Shown: in pieces, positions 7,500 through 14,659 of the stretch
How positions within the stretch are numbered: the first letter of the stretch is position 1
How the letters are laid out: each line of letters opens with the position of its first letter
Source: Cruorifilaria tuberocauda
Lineage: Eukaryota > Nematoda > Chromadorea > Rhabditida > Onchocercidae
Length of the DNA: 14,893 bases
Reading direction: 5' to 3'
Assembly: GCA_013365365.1 (NCBI GenBank)
Contig: JABVXU010000924.1
Location: forward strand, 1-14,893
Program-made: the position numbers and the translations under genes
The notes under the pieces: generated by a model
What the model was told of the DNA's origin: nothing
The model's database searches: none
What the model saw: the letters and a program-made list of their open reading frames with translations, nothing else

Positions 7500-8060
7500 G
7501 TACTAATTTTTTTAAAGTTAATCAGAAATGAAATATCACAAAAATATTTAAAATTATAAATGATATTTCAGTTATTAATTTCAAATTATTTATTTGCTAA
7601 TAAAATAAACATTTTATTTTGCTAATTTAAACCACAAAAATAACTGAAATTGTAAATGTGAGTTCAATTATTGATTTCGAATTAATTAATTAAAAATGAA
7701 ATATTTACACAAAAACATTTAAAATTATAAATGATATATCAGTTATTAATTATTTAATTGCAACACATTTTATTTGCTATTAAAAAGAAATGTTGTTTTG
7801 CTAATTTAATAAGAAATGAAGTACCACAAAAACAATTATAATTATAAATGTTATTTCAGTGGTTAATTTCAAATTATTTAATTTTAGTAAATTTTTCCAA
7901 TTTAACAAAACTATTTAAAATTATCAATTTCAAATCATTTAATTGCATTAATTTCTCTAATTTAATTGAAAATGAAATACCGCAAAAACAACTGAAAATA
8001 TAAGTAATAGTTATACTCAATTATTAATTTCAAATCATCTAAAAATAAAATATTTGGTAA
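7500..8060. repeat. Degenerate tandem repeat, roughly 100-160 bp units
   Basis: The module AAATGAAATAYCACAAAAA, then TTAAAATTATAAATG, ATATTTCAGTTATTAATTTC and AAATTATTTAATTGC recurs with starts near 7526, 7692, 7811 and 7969; a partial copy lies near 7629. The TATTTCAG in each copy mimics an acceptor, but no open frame follows. No gene is seen from 7375 to 8385. The rest of that stretch (8061-8385) is A+T-rich without structure I can support. Confidence 0.7.
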
Positions 8061-8385
8061 ATTCAGAAAAGAGTAATAAAATAAAATGTTAGCGTAAATT
8101 GAGGATATATTGGCTAACAGTTGCATTTGTCATATGTTAACTATTCGGCTTGAAATTTAAACAATTTTAATTTTGCTATAGCAATTGTAAATTACTTAGC
8201 AATACTCTATAAATATTTCACTATTTACACATAACTTTAAATTAATTAAATTAACAATTAAGCTCATTCATTGGAACAAAAGTAAGAAGCATGGTGGTAG
8301 GGAAATATTGCAGCAAATATTACTTTCAGCATAATTCACTTTACTTTTAACTTTTAATTTACTTTTAATACAATTCATTTTACAG

Positions 8386-8472
8386 CCTAATTTGATCCCC
8401 AACAGAGTTCAACGTGACTTACTTTATATTTTATCCAAGTTTAGCACAAGATTTATTGCTAGCAAAAAAAAG
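8386..8472 (+). CDS. Possible phase-0 internal exon, plus strand
   Basis: The acceptor CATTTTACAG ends at 8385 and a donor AAAG|GTTAAT follows 8472. The 87 bases are exactly 29 codons: PNLIPNRVQRDLLYILSKFS then TRFIASKKK, phase 0 at both ends. The zinc-finger exon at 11656 and the exon at 10330 also accept phase 0, so an in-frame chain is possible over 2-3 kb of intron. The antisense frames contain stops. Against it: the donor is a weak match, length is short, and a 29-codon open stretch can arise by chance in a window this size. No domain was recognised. Confidence 0.3.
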
Positions 8473-8542
8473 GTTAATATCAATTAAATACATTAATTAT
8501 CCTAGGAATAACTTCCTATATTGATTTGTTATTCAATGTTAC

Positions 8543-8619
8543 TTATCAGTATCAGTATTATAAAGTTATAAAGTTATTTCTTTTTTATCAGTATCATTAT
8601 TATAAAGTTATTTTTCTTT
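8543..8619. repeat. Short direct duplication
   Basis: TTATCAGTATCAGTATTATA followed by AAGTTAT at 8543 onward is repeated as TTATCAGTATCATTATTATA plus AAGTTAT at 8586 onward. The first copy has an extra AAAGTTAT. No function is evident. Confidence 0.7.
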
Positions 8620-9060
8620 ATCACGCAGAATCAGTTAATTTTGAAAAACAATTACTATTCAACTAGTTTTGGATCTTTTCTTAAGTTTGATCAAAGTGAT
8701 ACACAATGGAAAGTAATTAAGTAGTTCAAATCAATTTTAATTAAATTAAATTAATAATAATTAAGCTTGAATTAATCGATTAAAAAAATTTCATTCAAAT
8801 TTTTCGATGAAACAAAATTGAGCGTCGCATTTTAGTCACATAAAAAATTTAAACGAAGTATTTATACTACTGAAAGACATTCATATCACGTTATCATGTT
8901 ATCAGTGAGGATGATAAATGACCGATAAGTAGAAAGTGCAATATCACAGACTGTTGCACTGTAATAATTTAATCGAATAACTTCTAAATTTCAATTTCAA
9001 CAATGAAATTACAGACTTTTAAAATTACAGTACAGATTTTTTTGGTGCTAATTACTTTCG

Positions 9061-9500
9061 TATAAATGTTTTTTTTTAATTTAATATTTACTTATTATTT
9101 ACTATTTACTATTACTATTTACTTATTATTTACTTTTATTTAATATGTTACTACTTATTTAATATTTACTTATTCACTATGTTTATCATTATTTACTTTA
9201 TGTTTATGTTTTTGTTTATTATTATGTTTAATAGTAATACTTATTGTGTTAATTGTTTATCATATTTATTATATTTATTTATTGTTGTAAAAATATTCAT
9301 TACTAATATTTAATATTATTAAATGCAAATAATGCCAATTGTAATTCAGAAATTGGAATTTAAAAAAGTAACATATTAAATATTAAGTAGTAACATTAAG
9401 TAATTGAGTGATATTAAATATTAAGCAATTAAGTGATAAATAGAAATAGAATTGTTAATCGAAAATTGGAATTAACACGAAATGATATATTAAGTATTTC
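9061..9500. repeat. Low-complexity TTTACTTATT / AATATTAAGTA tract
   Basis: From about 9065 to 9300 the plus strand is T-rich and built of TATTTACT/TTATT words. From about 9360 to 9500 it is A-rich and built of the roughly complementary TATTAAGTA/ATTAAG words, so the tract forms a loose inverted repeat around 9300-9360. No coding frame is present. The flanking stretch 8620-9060 holds nothing I can name beyond TGATAA-type words and a 7-bp inverted pair near 8935-8960 (AGTGCAA / TTGCACT). Confidence 0.5.
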
Positions 9501-9593
9501 TATATCTATAATAAATAACTATAATAAGTACGAATAACAATTAACATGATAAATCTAATAAGTATTAATGCTAATTATAACCGGAATAAGTAA

Positions 9594-9728
9594 GATAGGA
9601 AAAGGGAAATTGATGAAACTCTCACAAGTAAACAGGCAAGTGGAACGAAGCATACAGTAATCAAGGTTAACAGAAAGTATACAATAAGTAAGAGTAACTC
9701 TAAAAAAAAAGGTGCAACAAATGTGTAA
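9594..9728 (+). CDS. Coding-like island, uncertain exon or relic
   Basis: A 44-codon frame runs between a TAA at 9591-9593 and a TAA at 9726-9728, reading DRKREIDETLTSKQASGTKH then TVIKVNRKYTISKSNSKKKG. It is hydrophilic and basic and lies in an island with fewer A/T bases than its flanks. A possible donor, AA|GTAAGA, lies near 9686-9691, and another, AAG|GTTAAC, near 9665; no good acceptor precedes the frame. A second plus-strand frame is also open here and the minus strand gives a hydrophobic frame, so neither strand nor phase is settled. It may be a decayed exon. Confidence 0.2.
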   Translation, partial: DRKREIDETLTSKQASGTKHTVIKVNRKYTISKSNSKKKGATNV

Positions 9729-10329
9729 TACTGAAATAAATGATATCATTGGCTTCATTAATTAATTAATGGTCTAATCATACCTTTGTTTACAAAAGAC
9801 TTGAATTTTTTCTTTCTTCGTTGATTGTAATTTTTTGAATTTCAAGAATTTTGAAATAAAAATATTTTTCAATGCATGCATTTACCACAATTCAAATGTT
9901 TATGACAAAATAGTGATGATGATTTTCATTTTTATCATTCGTCTAAAATATTTTATCATATTTTTATCACAATATCTCACTGATAACTCACTGATATTCT
10001 TCACTGATAAATAGATAATCATATCAAATTATTTCAAGTTTTATCAAAAATTATATCAAATTACCATATCAAATATTGAAGAGCATTACTTATTAGATTG
10101 AAATAACAAGTAACAAGGCTTTTATCAAATAATATGATAACAGCTAATTAAGCAATACACAGACACCTGTACGAGTATCACTACTAATTACTCAACACAT
10201 TGCATGCAGAATTGAGATCAAGCTAATTCAGGCTGAGATATTATACTGAATTCTACTCGGTACAATGATCAATAAGATCAAGCATTTTTCAGATTTCTTG
10301 ATAACCGAATACTGAAAGTTTTTTTTTAG

Positions 10330-10434
10330 CTAATAGTATCTCCTCCAGCACATTCGGAATCAGACAATACTGTCAAAAGCTTTATTGAATCTCAAAAACT
10401 TCCGGAGTTAGACAAATTTCGAGAAAAAGATTAG
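10330..10434 (+). CDS. Exon resembling the zinc-finger lead-in, ending early in a stop
   Basis: A strong acceptor (TTTTTTTTTAG, ending 10329) is followed in phase 0 by 34 codons and TAG (10432-10434): LIVSPPAHSESDNTVKSFIE then SQKLPELDKFREKD. The segment IESQKLPELDKF aligns with TESQGLLIEKKF just before the first finger of the exon at 11656 (GAATCTCAA versus GAATCACAA, and AAATTT in both). After KF the two diverge: here comes REKD and a stop, there the first finger YSCPEC. It may be an alternative last exon, a premature-stop cassette in the zinc-finger transcript, or the relic of a neighbouring paralogue. No AATAAA follows within about 250 bases, which argues against a normal 3' end. Confidence 0.4.
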   Translation, partial: LIVSPPAHSESDNTVKSFIESQKLPELDKFREKD

Positions 10435-11072
10435 CTTTGATGTAATTAATTACTCTCTCAATTACTTCCGAATTGTTTCATTTTTTTTTAAATTACAAAA
10501 CTTTTAAATGAAATAATTTTTTGTCATTATTACAGTTTTTCATTCTATGAAGACAATTTTCAATCAATAATATATATATTTTTTTTTAGAATCATAAGTC
10601 TTAGAATCATAAATCATAAGTTTAGAATCATAAGTTTATAAATCTTACGAAATTCAACAGATTCTATCTTCTCACTGATATTATCACAATTTTAATGATA
10701 AGGAAAAAGTTAGGGGCGAAATGAAATGAAATTATACAAAAACTGTCATCAATGCTTTGCATAAATTATTTTTTTCATGATCACAATATAATAGTTAAGT
10801 GAATATTATACAATATGAAGGATTAAATATAACGATTGTTACTTTATTATTACACGTAGATTATTAATAGACGTAGTTTGTTACTGCCATCATCTATATG
10901 AATAGTATCTACACACGTATGATCATTTGAATTAAATTTCGAATAAAAGTTATTCAGTGATCGCATATCAGACTTTTATCTACAAAATTTCATTCAGCAA
11001 GTAGTATTTCATTTATTTCAACAAAGAATATTTTGAATTATGTGAAAGTTTCAGAACTTCATGACAAATATT
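10435..11072. other. A+T-rich non-coding DNA, no gene seen
   Basis: No open frame with coding-like composition is present. The only local patterns are ATCATAAGT-type short repeats near 10585-10640 and scattered TGATAA words. The preceding stretch 9760-10329 is similar; within it 10150-10290 is slightly richer in G+C and open for about 30 codons in one plus-strand frame, but lacks usable splice sites. Confidence 0.5.
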
Positions 11073-11240
11073 TAAGTGATAATTTATAAGTTATTTGTAT
11101 AAGTGACAATTTATAAGTGATAAGTATAAGTGATAATTTATAAGTGATAAGCATAAGTGATAATTTATAAGTGATAGGTATAAGTGATAATTTATAAGTG
11201 ATAAGCATGAGTGATAATTTATAAGTGATAAGCATAAGTG
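11073..11240. repeat. 27-bp tandem minisatellite carrying GATA sites
   Basis: About six copies of a 27-bp unit, ATAAGTGATAATTTATAAGT followed by GATAAGC, with variants such as GATAGGT and GCATGAG. Each unit contains two TGATAA words, giving a dense array about 420 bases upstream of the zinc-finger exon. The first copy is the most diverged (TTATAAGTTATTTGT), as expected at an array edge. Confidence 0.9.
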
Positions 11241-11655
11241 AAAATTCTTCTTTTCAAATCAATTATTGTTTTTTGATAAAATGAAACATTTTAACTGATT
11301 TCCAGCTTAAGTAATTGCTATGATTATTTTTAAATAAAAATGCCTTTTTCTTATTTGATTATCCAATTCATATAAATAAATTATTAGAGTTATCAATAAA
11401 TTATCAATTTCCTATAAGCAACCATTCAGTGCATTGATAAATTTGAATATTTTTTAGAATTAACAAGAAATTACATCAATCAATATGTATTTTATCAATT
11501 TCTTGCTTATCTTCTTCCCCCAATTCAACTTCTATACTACAGTAAGTTTATTAAATACTGTAAATATACAGTACTGTGAATATATAATACGGTAATATTT
11601 TGAACACTTTCAATCCGTAATGCTAAATGAAATGAATATTTTGTTGTAATTTCAG

Positions 11656-12261
11656 AAAGCGCAAACGGAAAAAATCGAACCGTTGGCTTTACCAATGCCA
11701 AAAGTAACAGAATCACAAGGCTTATTAATTGAAAAGAAATTTTACAGTTGTCCGGAATGCTGGAAAAGTTTTCCGTACCACTCATATTTTAAAGAACATA
11801 TGATATCTCATATGCATGATAACAAATCGCACGGTTATTCGGAATATGAAACAAATTGTTCTCAAGCAGAGACGAAATCTCATACCGGTAAAAAGTCATA
11901 CAACTGTTCAGAATGTGCGAAAAATTTCGCTTATTCGTCGCAATTAAAGCGACATTTCATGAGTCATACAGATGAAAGATCGCAGAATTGTTCGATATGC
12001 AAGAAAAGTTTTCATGAATTAACGAGTTTGAGAAGACATATGTTGGTTCATACCGGTGAAAAACCGCATAATTGTTCAATATGCGGGAAAAGTTTCTCGC
12101 AATCATCGAATATGAAACGACATATGATGAGCCATTCCAGTAAAAAACCGTACGATTATTCGATATGCGAAAAACGTTTCCACAAATGCGACAATTTGAG
12201 AATTCCTACGAAGAAGATTCATTTCGATAGGAATCGCACAATTAGCGACGCGAAAAGTTGA
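11656..12261 (+). CDS. C2H2 zinc-finger protein, terminal (possibly only) exon
   Basis: This probably encodes a nuclear, sequence-specific DNA-binding protein. The exon opens after the acceptor TTGTAATTTCAG (11655), with an in-frame TAA just upstream, and ends with TGA at 12259-12261. Four canonical fingers (C-X2-C-X12-H-X3-H) lie at 11749-11811, 11905-11967, 11989-12051 and 12073-12135. Helix contact residues (-1/2/3/6) are Y/S/Y/E, Y/S/Q/R, E/T/S/R and Q/S/N/R. Linkers resemble TGEKP (HTDERSQ, HTGEKPH, HSSKKPY). A fifth finger (12157-12222) has Tyr for the first Cys and lacks the first zinc His. Between fingers 1 and 2 a stretch with Tyr, Cys and HTGKK looks like a collapsed finger. The first in-frame ATG is at 11695. 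If 11655 is a spliced-leader site the protein is 188 residues; otherwise upstream exons exist and the protein is longer. No KRAB or other effector domain is visible. Confidence 0.9.
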   Translation, partial: KAQTEKIEPLALPMPKVTESQGLLIEKKFYSCPECWKSFPYHSYFKEHMISHMHDNKSHGYSEYETNCSQAETKSHTGKKSYNCSECAKNFAYSSQLKRHFMSHTDERSQNCSICKKSFHELTSLRRHMLVHTGEKPHNCSICGKSFSQSSNMKRHMMSHSSKKPYDYSICEKRFHKCDNLRIPTKKIHFDRNRTISDAKS

Positions 12262-12274
12262 AAGAACGAAAAGT

Positions 12275-12293
12275 TGATAAAAATGATAAGCTG
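12275..12293. repeat. Single copy of the left-edge minisatellite word
   Basis: The 19 bases TGATAAAAATGATAAGCTG, 14 bases after the zinc-finger stop codon, are identical to 100-118 in the minisatellite at the left edge. They place two TGATAA words in the 3' UTR. Confidence 0.9.
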
Positions 12294-12404
12294 TCAATGT
12301 TAAAATTAACCGTTCTTTTACAAAAAATACTTTTCGACATCTTTATTTGTACTGAAACGATCTATTACAGTTACTTGACCTGACCTGTATAACTGTATAA
12401 CTGC

Positions 12405-12482
12405 ATCACTGCGATCTATTTTTCGTTATTTGAAAATATCACGTCCGCATTAACGTTAAGTAACGTAACAGATCGCAGTGAT
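12405..12482. repeat. Perfect 13-bp inverted repeat in the zinc-finger 3' flank
   Basis: ATCACTGCGATCT at 12405-12417 is exactly the reverse complement of AGATCGCAGTGAT at 12470-12482. The arms are 52 bases apart and G+C-rich for this window. The interior continues imperfectly (CTATTTTTCGTTA versus the reverse complement of TAACGTAACAG). It may fold in the 3' UTR or be the ends of a small transposon remnant. Confidence 0.85.
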
Positions 12483-12843
12483 TTCAATTATAGGCGTCAA
12501 TTATCTTTTTAATTATCTTACAATTATCTTTTAAATCTTGTTTTATCAATCACTTCGAAGTCGTACATGACGAAATTTAAAGTTGAGAAAAGGAAAGAGC
12601 ATTTTGCTATTTCTGGCAATACAGATTTCAGTTATTAGATTAATGGAATTGTTGTAATTCAATTATTCAGTATTTAATTAATTATTTAATTCATTGTTTA
12701 ATTATTCATTCTTAATTTTGTCATCTCATCCTTATCTTTTGCTGTAATTGTTACTTTTGCATTTTAAAATTATCCACTTTATATTCGGAATTCTCTTCAA
12801 CGTTTGATTATCAGTGTACTTGCTAAAATTCAAGAATCACGAG

Positions 12844-12912
12844 TAATTCATGAATTTTTCCTCCAATTATTGATCGATCGATAATTCATGAATTTTTCCT
12901 CCAATTATTGAT
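12844..12912. repeat. Perfect 31-bp direct repeat
   Basis: The 31 bases that begin TAATTCATGAATTTTTCC at 12844-12874 are repeated without mismatch at 12882-12912, separated by CGATCGA. Perfect identity in otherwise diverged DNA indicates a recent duplication. Confidence 0.95.
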
Positions 12913-12932
12913 TAATAACAATTTGGGCAGAG

Positions 12933-12973
12933 AATAAATTTATCTAAATTGTTGTCAAAACAAATGGAATAAA
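12933..12973 (+). terminator. Candidate polyadenylation signals for the zinc-finger gene
   Basis: AATAAA occurs at 12933-12938 and 12968-12973, the first exact matches on the plus strand after the stop codon at 12261. Using them gives a 3' UTR of about 0.7 kb, long for a nematode, so a variant signal closer to the stop is possible. Confidence 0.4.
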
Positions 12974-12988
12974 GAAATATCGTATATT

Positions 12989-13053
12989 AGCTTACACATA
13001 GCACCTTTCATATACTTATTGTTTAAGTATATGAAGCCGAAGCTAAGTAAGCT
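12989..13053. ncRNA. Pre-miRNA-like hairpin candidate
   Basis: The core is a perfect 12-bp stem: 13007-13018 TTCATATACTTA, loop TTGTT, 13024-13035 TAAGTATATGAA. Outside an internal loop (ACCT against GCCGAA), TAGC at 12999-13002 pairs with GCTA at 13042-13045. Beyond a bulge, AGCTTAC at 12989-12995 pairs with GTAAGCT at 13047-13053. That is 23 pairs in 65 bases, and weaker A/U pairing may extend further. It lies just past the zinc-finger polyadenylation signals. Shape and size suit a microRNA precursor, but the stem is A+T-rich and the strand is unknown. It could be a hairpin of a transposon remnant. Confidence 0.35.
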
Positions 13054-13505
13054 TCATATTGAATATTTCGATCGATTCTCAATCTGAGTATTTTGTCAAA
13101 TTTATCAACGTTACAATTTTTATCTGTACTGATAGAATTCAAATTAATTAATTGCATTTCAAAGAAAGTACTGTTTGGAGATAAATCTAAAGTAGCTGTA
13201 AAAGTAAACGTAACTTGAAGTTATCTGGAAGTTATTTATCCAGCATTTTCGTAATCATTTCTTAGCAAAATCTCTATCAAAGTAAGAAAATTAAAATAAT
13301 TAATTAAGTTTATTATAAGTTTATCCGTTTTACGTACACAATAACTTCATTTTTATTGTTCAAGGTAATTCTTTCTTTCTCCTTATCATGATCAGTTTTA
13401 CGTGAGAAATAATCAATTATCTATTTTTCATGAATCGTACTCATCAAAGGATCATCGATCTTGAAAAGAGCGCATTCCTTTACGCAGAAGCAAAATGGTT
13501 CTTAC

Positions 13506-13636
13506 CATTTGCGCCTCCCTGAATCTCTGTCGCAGTGAATAGTCCCGAATCATTCTCCCGCGAATGACCATAGCTGATCGATTCCTATCGTTGATCATTC
13601 CTGATAATTATATCAATAGCATCTCTATGGATTATT
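13506..13636 (-). pseudogene. Duplicated exon unit with strong donor, frame disturbed
   Basis: This unit is a diverged tandem copy of about 13653-13782 (shared words GATCATTCCTGAT, CGATTATT/GGATTATT and CCTGAATCTC on the plus strand). In the frame matching the other copy it meets a TAG after RNDQR. One base over, a frame from ATG at 13598 reads MINDRNRSAMVIRGRMIRDY then SLRQRFREAQM, and ends at a consensus donor, ATG|GTAAGA (13505-13500), phase 0. RSAMVIRGRM aligns with RSLLFILGKM of the other copy, so the frame moved back to register. It is either a decayed exon or an alternative first exon with its own ATG. Confidence 0.45.
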
Positions 13637-13825
13637 AAGCTTGCAATGGTACTTTCTGGCACTTTCCTGAATCTCAGCCTCAATAAATCTCATTTTCCCG
13701 AGAATGAACAGAAGTGATCGATCGAGTGACTTTCGATCATTCCTGATATCATCTTTATTGATAGTATCACTATCGATTATTGAGTTTTCGATTGTTTCAC
13801 ACAAAATTATCTCGCAAAATTCCAT
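13625..13825 (-). CDS. Uncharacterised ORF, possible first exon of a minus-strand gene
   Basis: A 66-codon frame from ATG at 13825 to TAG at 13627-13625. It starts MEFCEIILCETIENSIIDSD, continues TINKDDIRNDRKSLDRSLLF and then ILGKMRFIEAEIQESARK, an acidic start followed by a mixed-charge, helix-like segment. The last nine codons (YHCKLNNP and stop) run into the start of the neighbouring duplicate and may be intron: the position equivalent to that copy's GTAAGA is GTACCA here (13652-13647), a weak donor. A TATAAG upstream of the ATG could serve as a trans-splice acceptor. No family was recognised. Better base composition than its flanks and frame conservation with the duplicate are the support for coding. 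Confidence 0.4.
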   Translation of the reverse strand: MEFCEIILCETIENSIIDSDTINKDDIRNDRKSLDRSLLFILGKMRFIEAEIQESARKYHCKLNNP

Positions 13826-14328
13826 AAAAACTTATACATATAAATGATCAGACAACAAATATTTCAGTTTTTTTTTATTGCATCGTTAACATTTTAAGGA
13901 TAGATAAAACTTTAAATCAAAAATGATCGATAATAGAAAATCAATACAGGCGTATTATAGGTATAAATGAAGGATTATATAATATAATTGAAATTATCGT
14001 TAATATCAGTGAGACAATTCGGCGTATTTATTGATTTTTTCCCAAAAATTTTAATTTTCTCATGGTTTTATTGTTTCAAAGAAAAACATTTTATCAAAAA
14101 AATTTTCTTTTCCTAATTAAGTCTTAATTAAATAATTAATTAAATAATTTTAGAAAGACTAAAATTTTTACTCATCGAAGTAAAAGTTAATTTATAGTTT
14201 AACAATAGAAAATGATGAAATGATTTCAACGAAAAATTGAAGAAGTAATAAATATGAGCCTTATTTACAAATAACACGGAACAAAGTGATAAATAAATAA
14301 TATTAAGTAACTAAGAAGTAAGTTAACT
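13826..14328. other. A+T-rich flank, no gene seen
   Basis: No coding-like frame is present. For the minus-strand gene ending at 14329, the nearest exact AATAAA reads from TTTATT at 14027-14032, about 300 bases past the stop; AAATAAG variants lie closer, near 14268. This is therefore its probable 3' UTR and intergenic spacer. Confidence 0.5.
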
Positions 14329-14365
14329 TTATCCAATTGGATAGCCAGCGCCCGGTACGGCATAT
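14329..14365 (-). CDS. Terminal exon of a glycine/proline-rich protein
   Basis: The acceptor TTCTTAAATTTCAG ends at 14366. The exon supplies one base to complete a split codon and then YAVPGAGYPIG and TAA (14331-14329). The donor of the exon at 14625 leaves exactly two bases, so the join is in frame and makes Gly: ...SGG then YAVPGAGYPIG. The short G-x-P/G-Y composition is like the ends of nematode structural or secreted Gly/Pro-rich proteins, but no specific family can be named. The G+C of this small stretch is far above its flanks, which supports it being coding. Confidence 0.65.
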
Positions 14366-14432
14366 CTGAAATTTAAGAAAGGAAAAAGAAAAATTAGCTA
14401 AAGTGAGATTTTAAATTCATTAAAGATAATTT

Positions 14433-14512
14433 TATCATATCAGCTAATCATATCAGTTAATTGTATCAGTTAATTATATTTATCATATCAATTCATATCA
14501 GTTAATACTGAT
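14433..14512. repeat. ATATCAGTTAAT short tandem motif inside the intron
   Basis: Five to six loose copies of ATATCAGTTAAT, with variants ATATCAGCTAAT and GTATCAGTTAAT, lie in the 259-base intron between the exons at 14329 and 14625. Several overlap TTATCA (TGATAA on the gene strand). Confidence 0.7.
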
Positions 14513-14624
14513 AATGAACGGTCGTTTTCCTACACTTATACAGTACTTTCTTTTGATCAGCAATTTGCAAAGACGTTTAAGAATCAGTTAAGTTAATGAA
14601 AAGTAAACGGAAGAAATTACTTAC

Positions 14625-14657
14625 CCTCCACTTAGACCACCAGGTAAGAAACCAGGC
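14625..14657 (-). CDS. 33-base micro-exon of the glycine/proline-rich gene
   Basis: A 33-base exon between the acceptor CTCTTATTTCAG (ending 14658) and the consensus donor GG|GTAAGT (14624-14619). It adds the third base of a split codon, ten codons PGFLPGGLSG and two bases of a further Gly codon, so both boundaries are in phase 2. A symmetrical exon of a multiple of three bases can be skipped or duplicated without shifting frame. Joined to 14329-14365 the C-terminus reads PGFLPGGLSGG then YAVPGAGYPIG. Upstream exons must lie beyond 14893 or be too small to see in the GTAAG-rich, A+T-rich stretch 14660-14893. No signal or domain can be seen in this fragment. Confidence 0.65.
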
Positions 14658-14659
14658 CT

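Noticed and set aside
9555..9758. Minus-strand hydrophobic frame.
   Set aside because: It is the complement of a purine-rich island; the apparent membrane segments are a composition effect, and there is no splice or start context.
11537..11785. Minus-strand frame overlapping the start of the zinc-finger exon.
   Set aside because: It is the antisense of a clear zinc-finger exon and A+T-rich flank, hydrophobic low complexity with no splice support.
12103..12297. Minus-strand frame overlapping fingers 4 and 5.
   Set aside because: It is the antisense shadow of the zinc-finger coding sequence.
13430..13522. Thirty-codon plus-strand ORF (MNRTHQRIIDLEKSAF...).
   Set aside because: It overlaps the minus-strand duplicated unit and its strong donor. 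It stops at 13522 with no donor, and the frame is not preserved in the other copy.
14641..14650. Plus-strand CAG|GTAAGA donor.
   Set aside because: It is the reverse complement of the Leu-Pro-Gly codons of the minus-strand micro-exon; no plus-strand exon precedes it.
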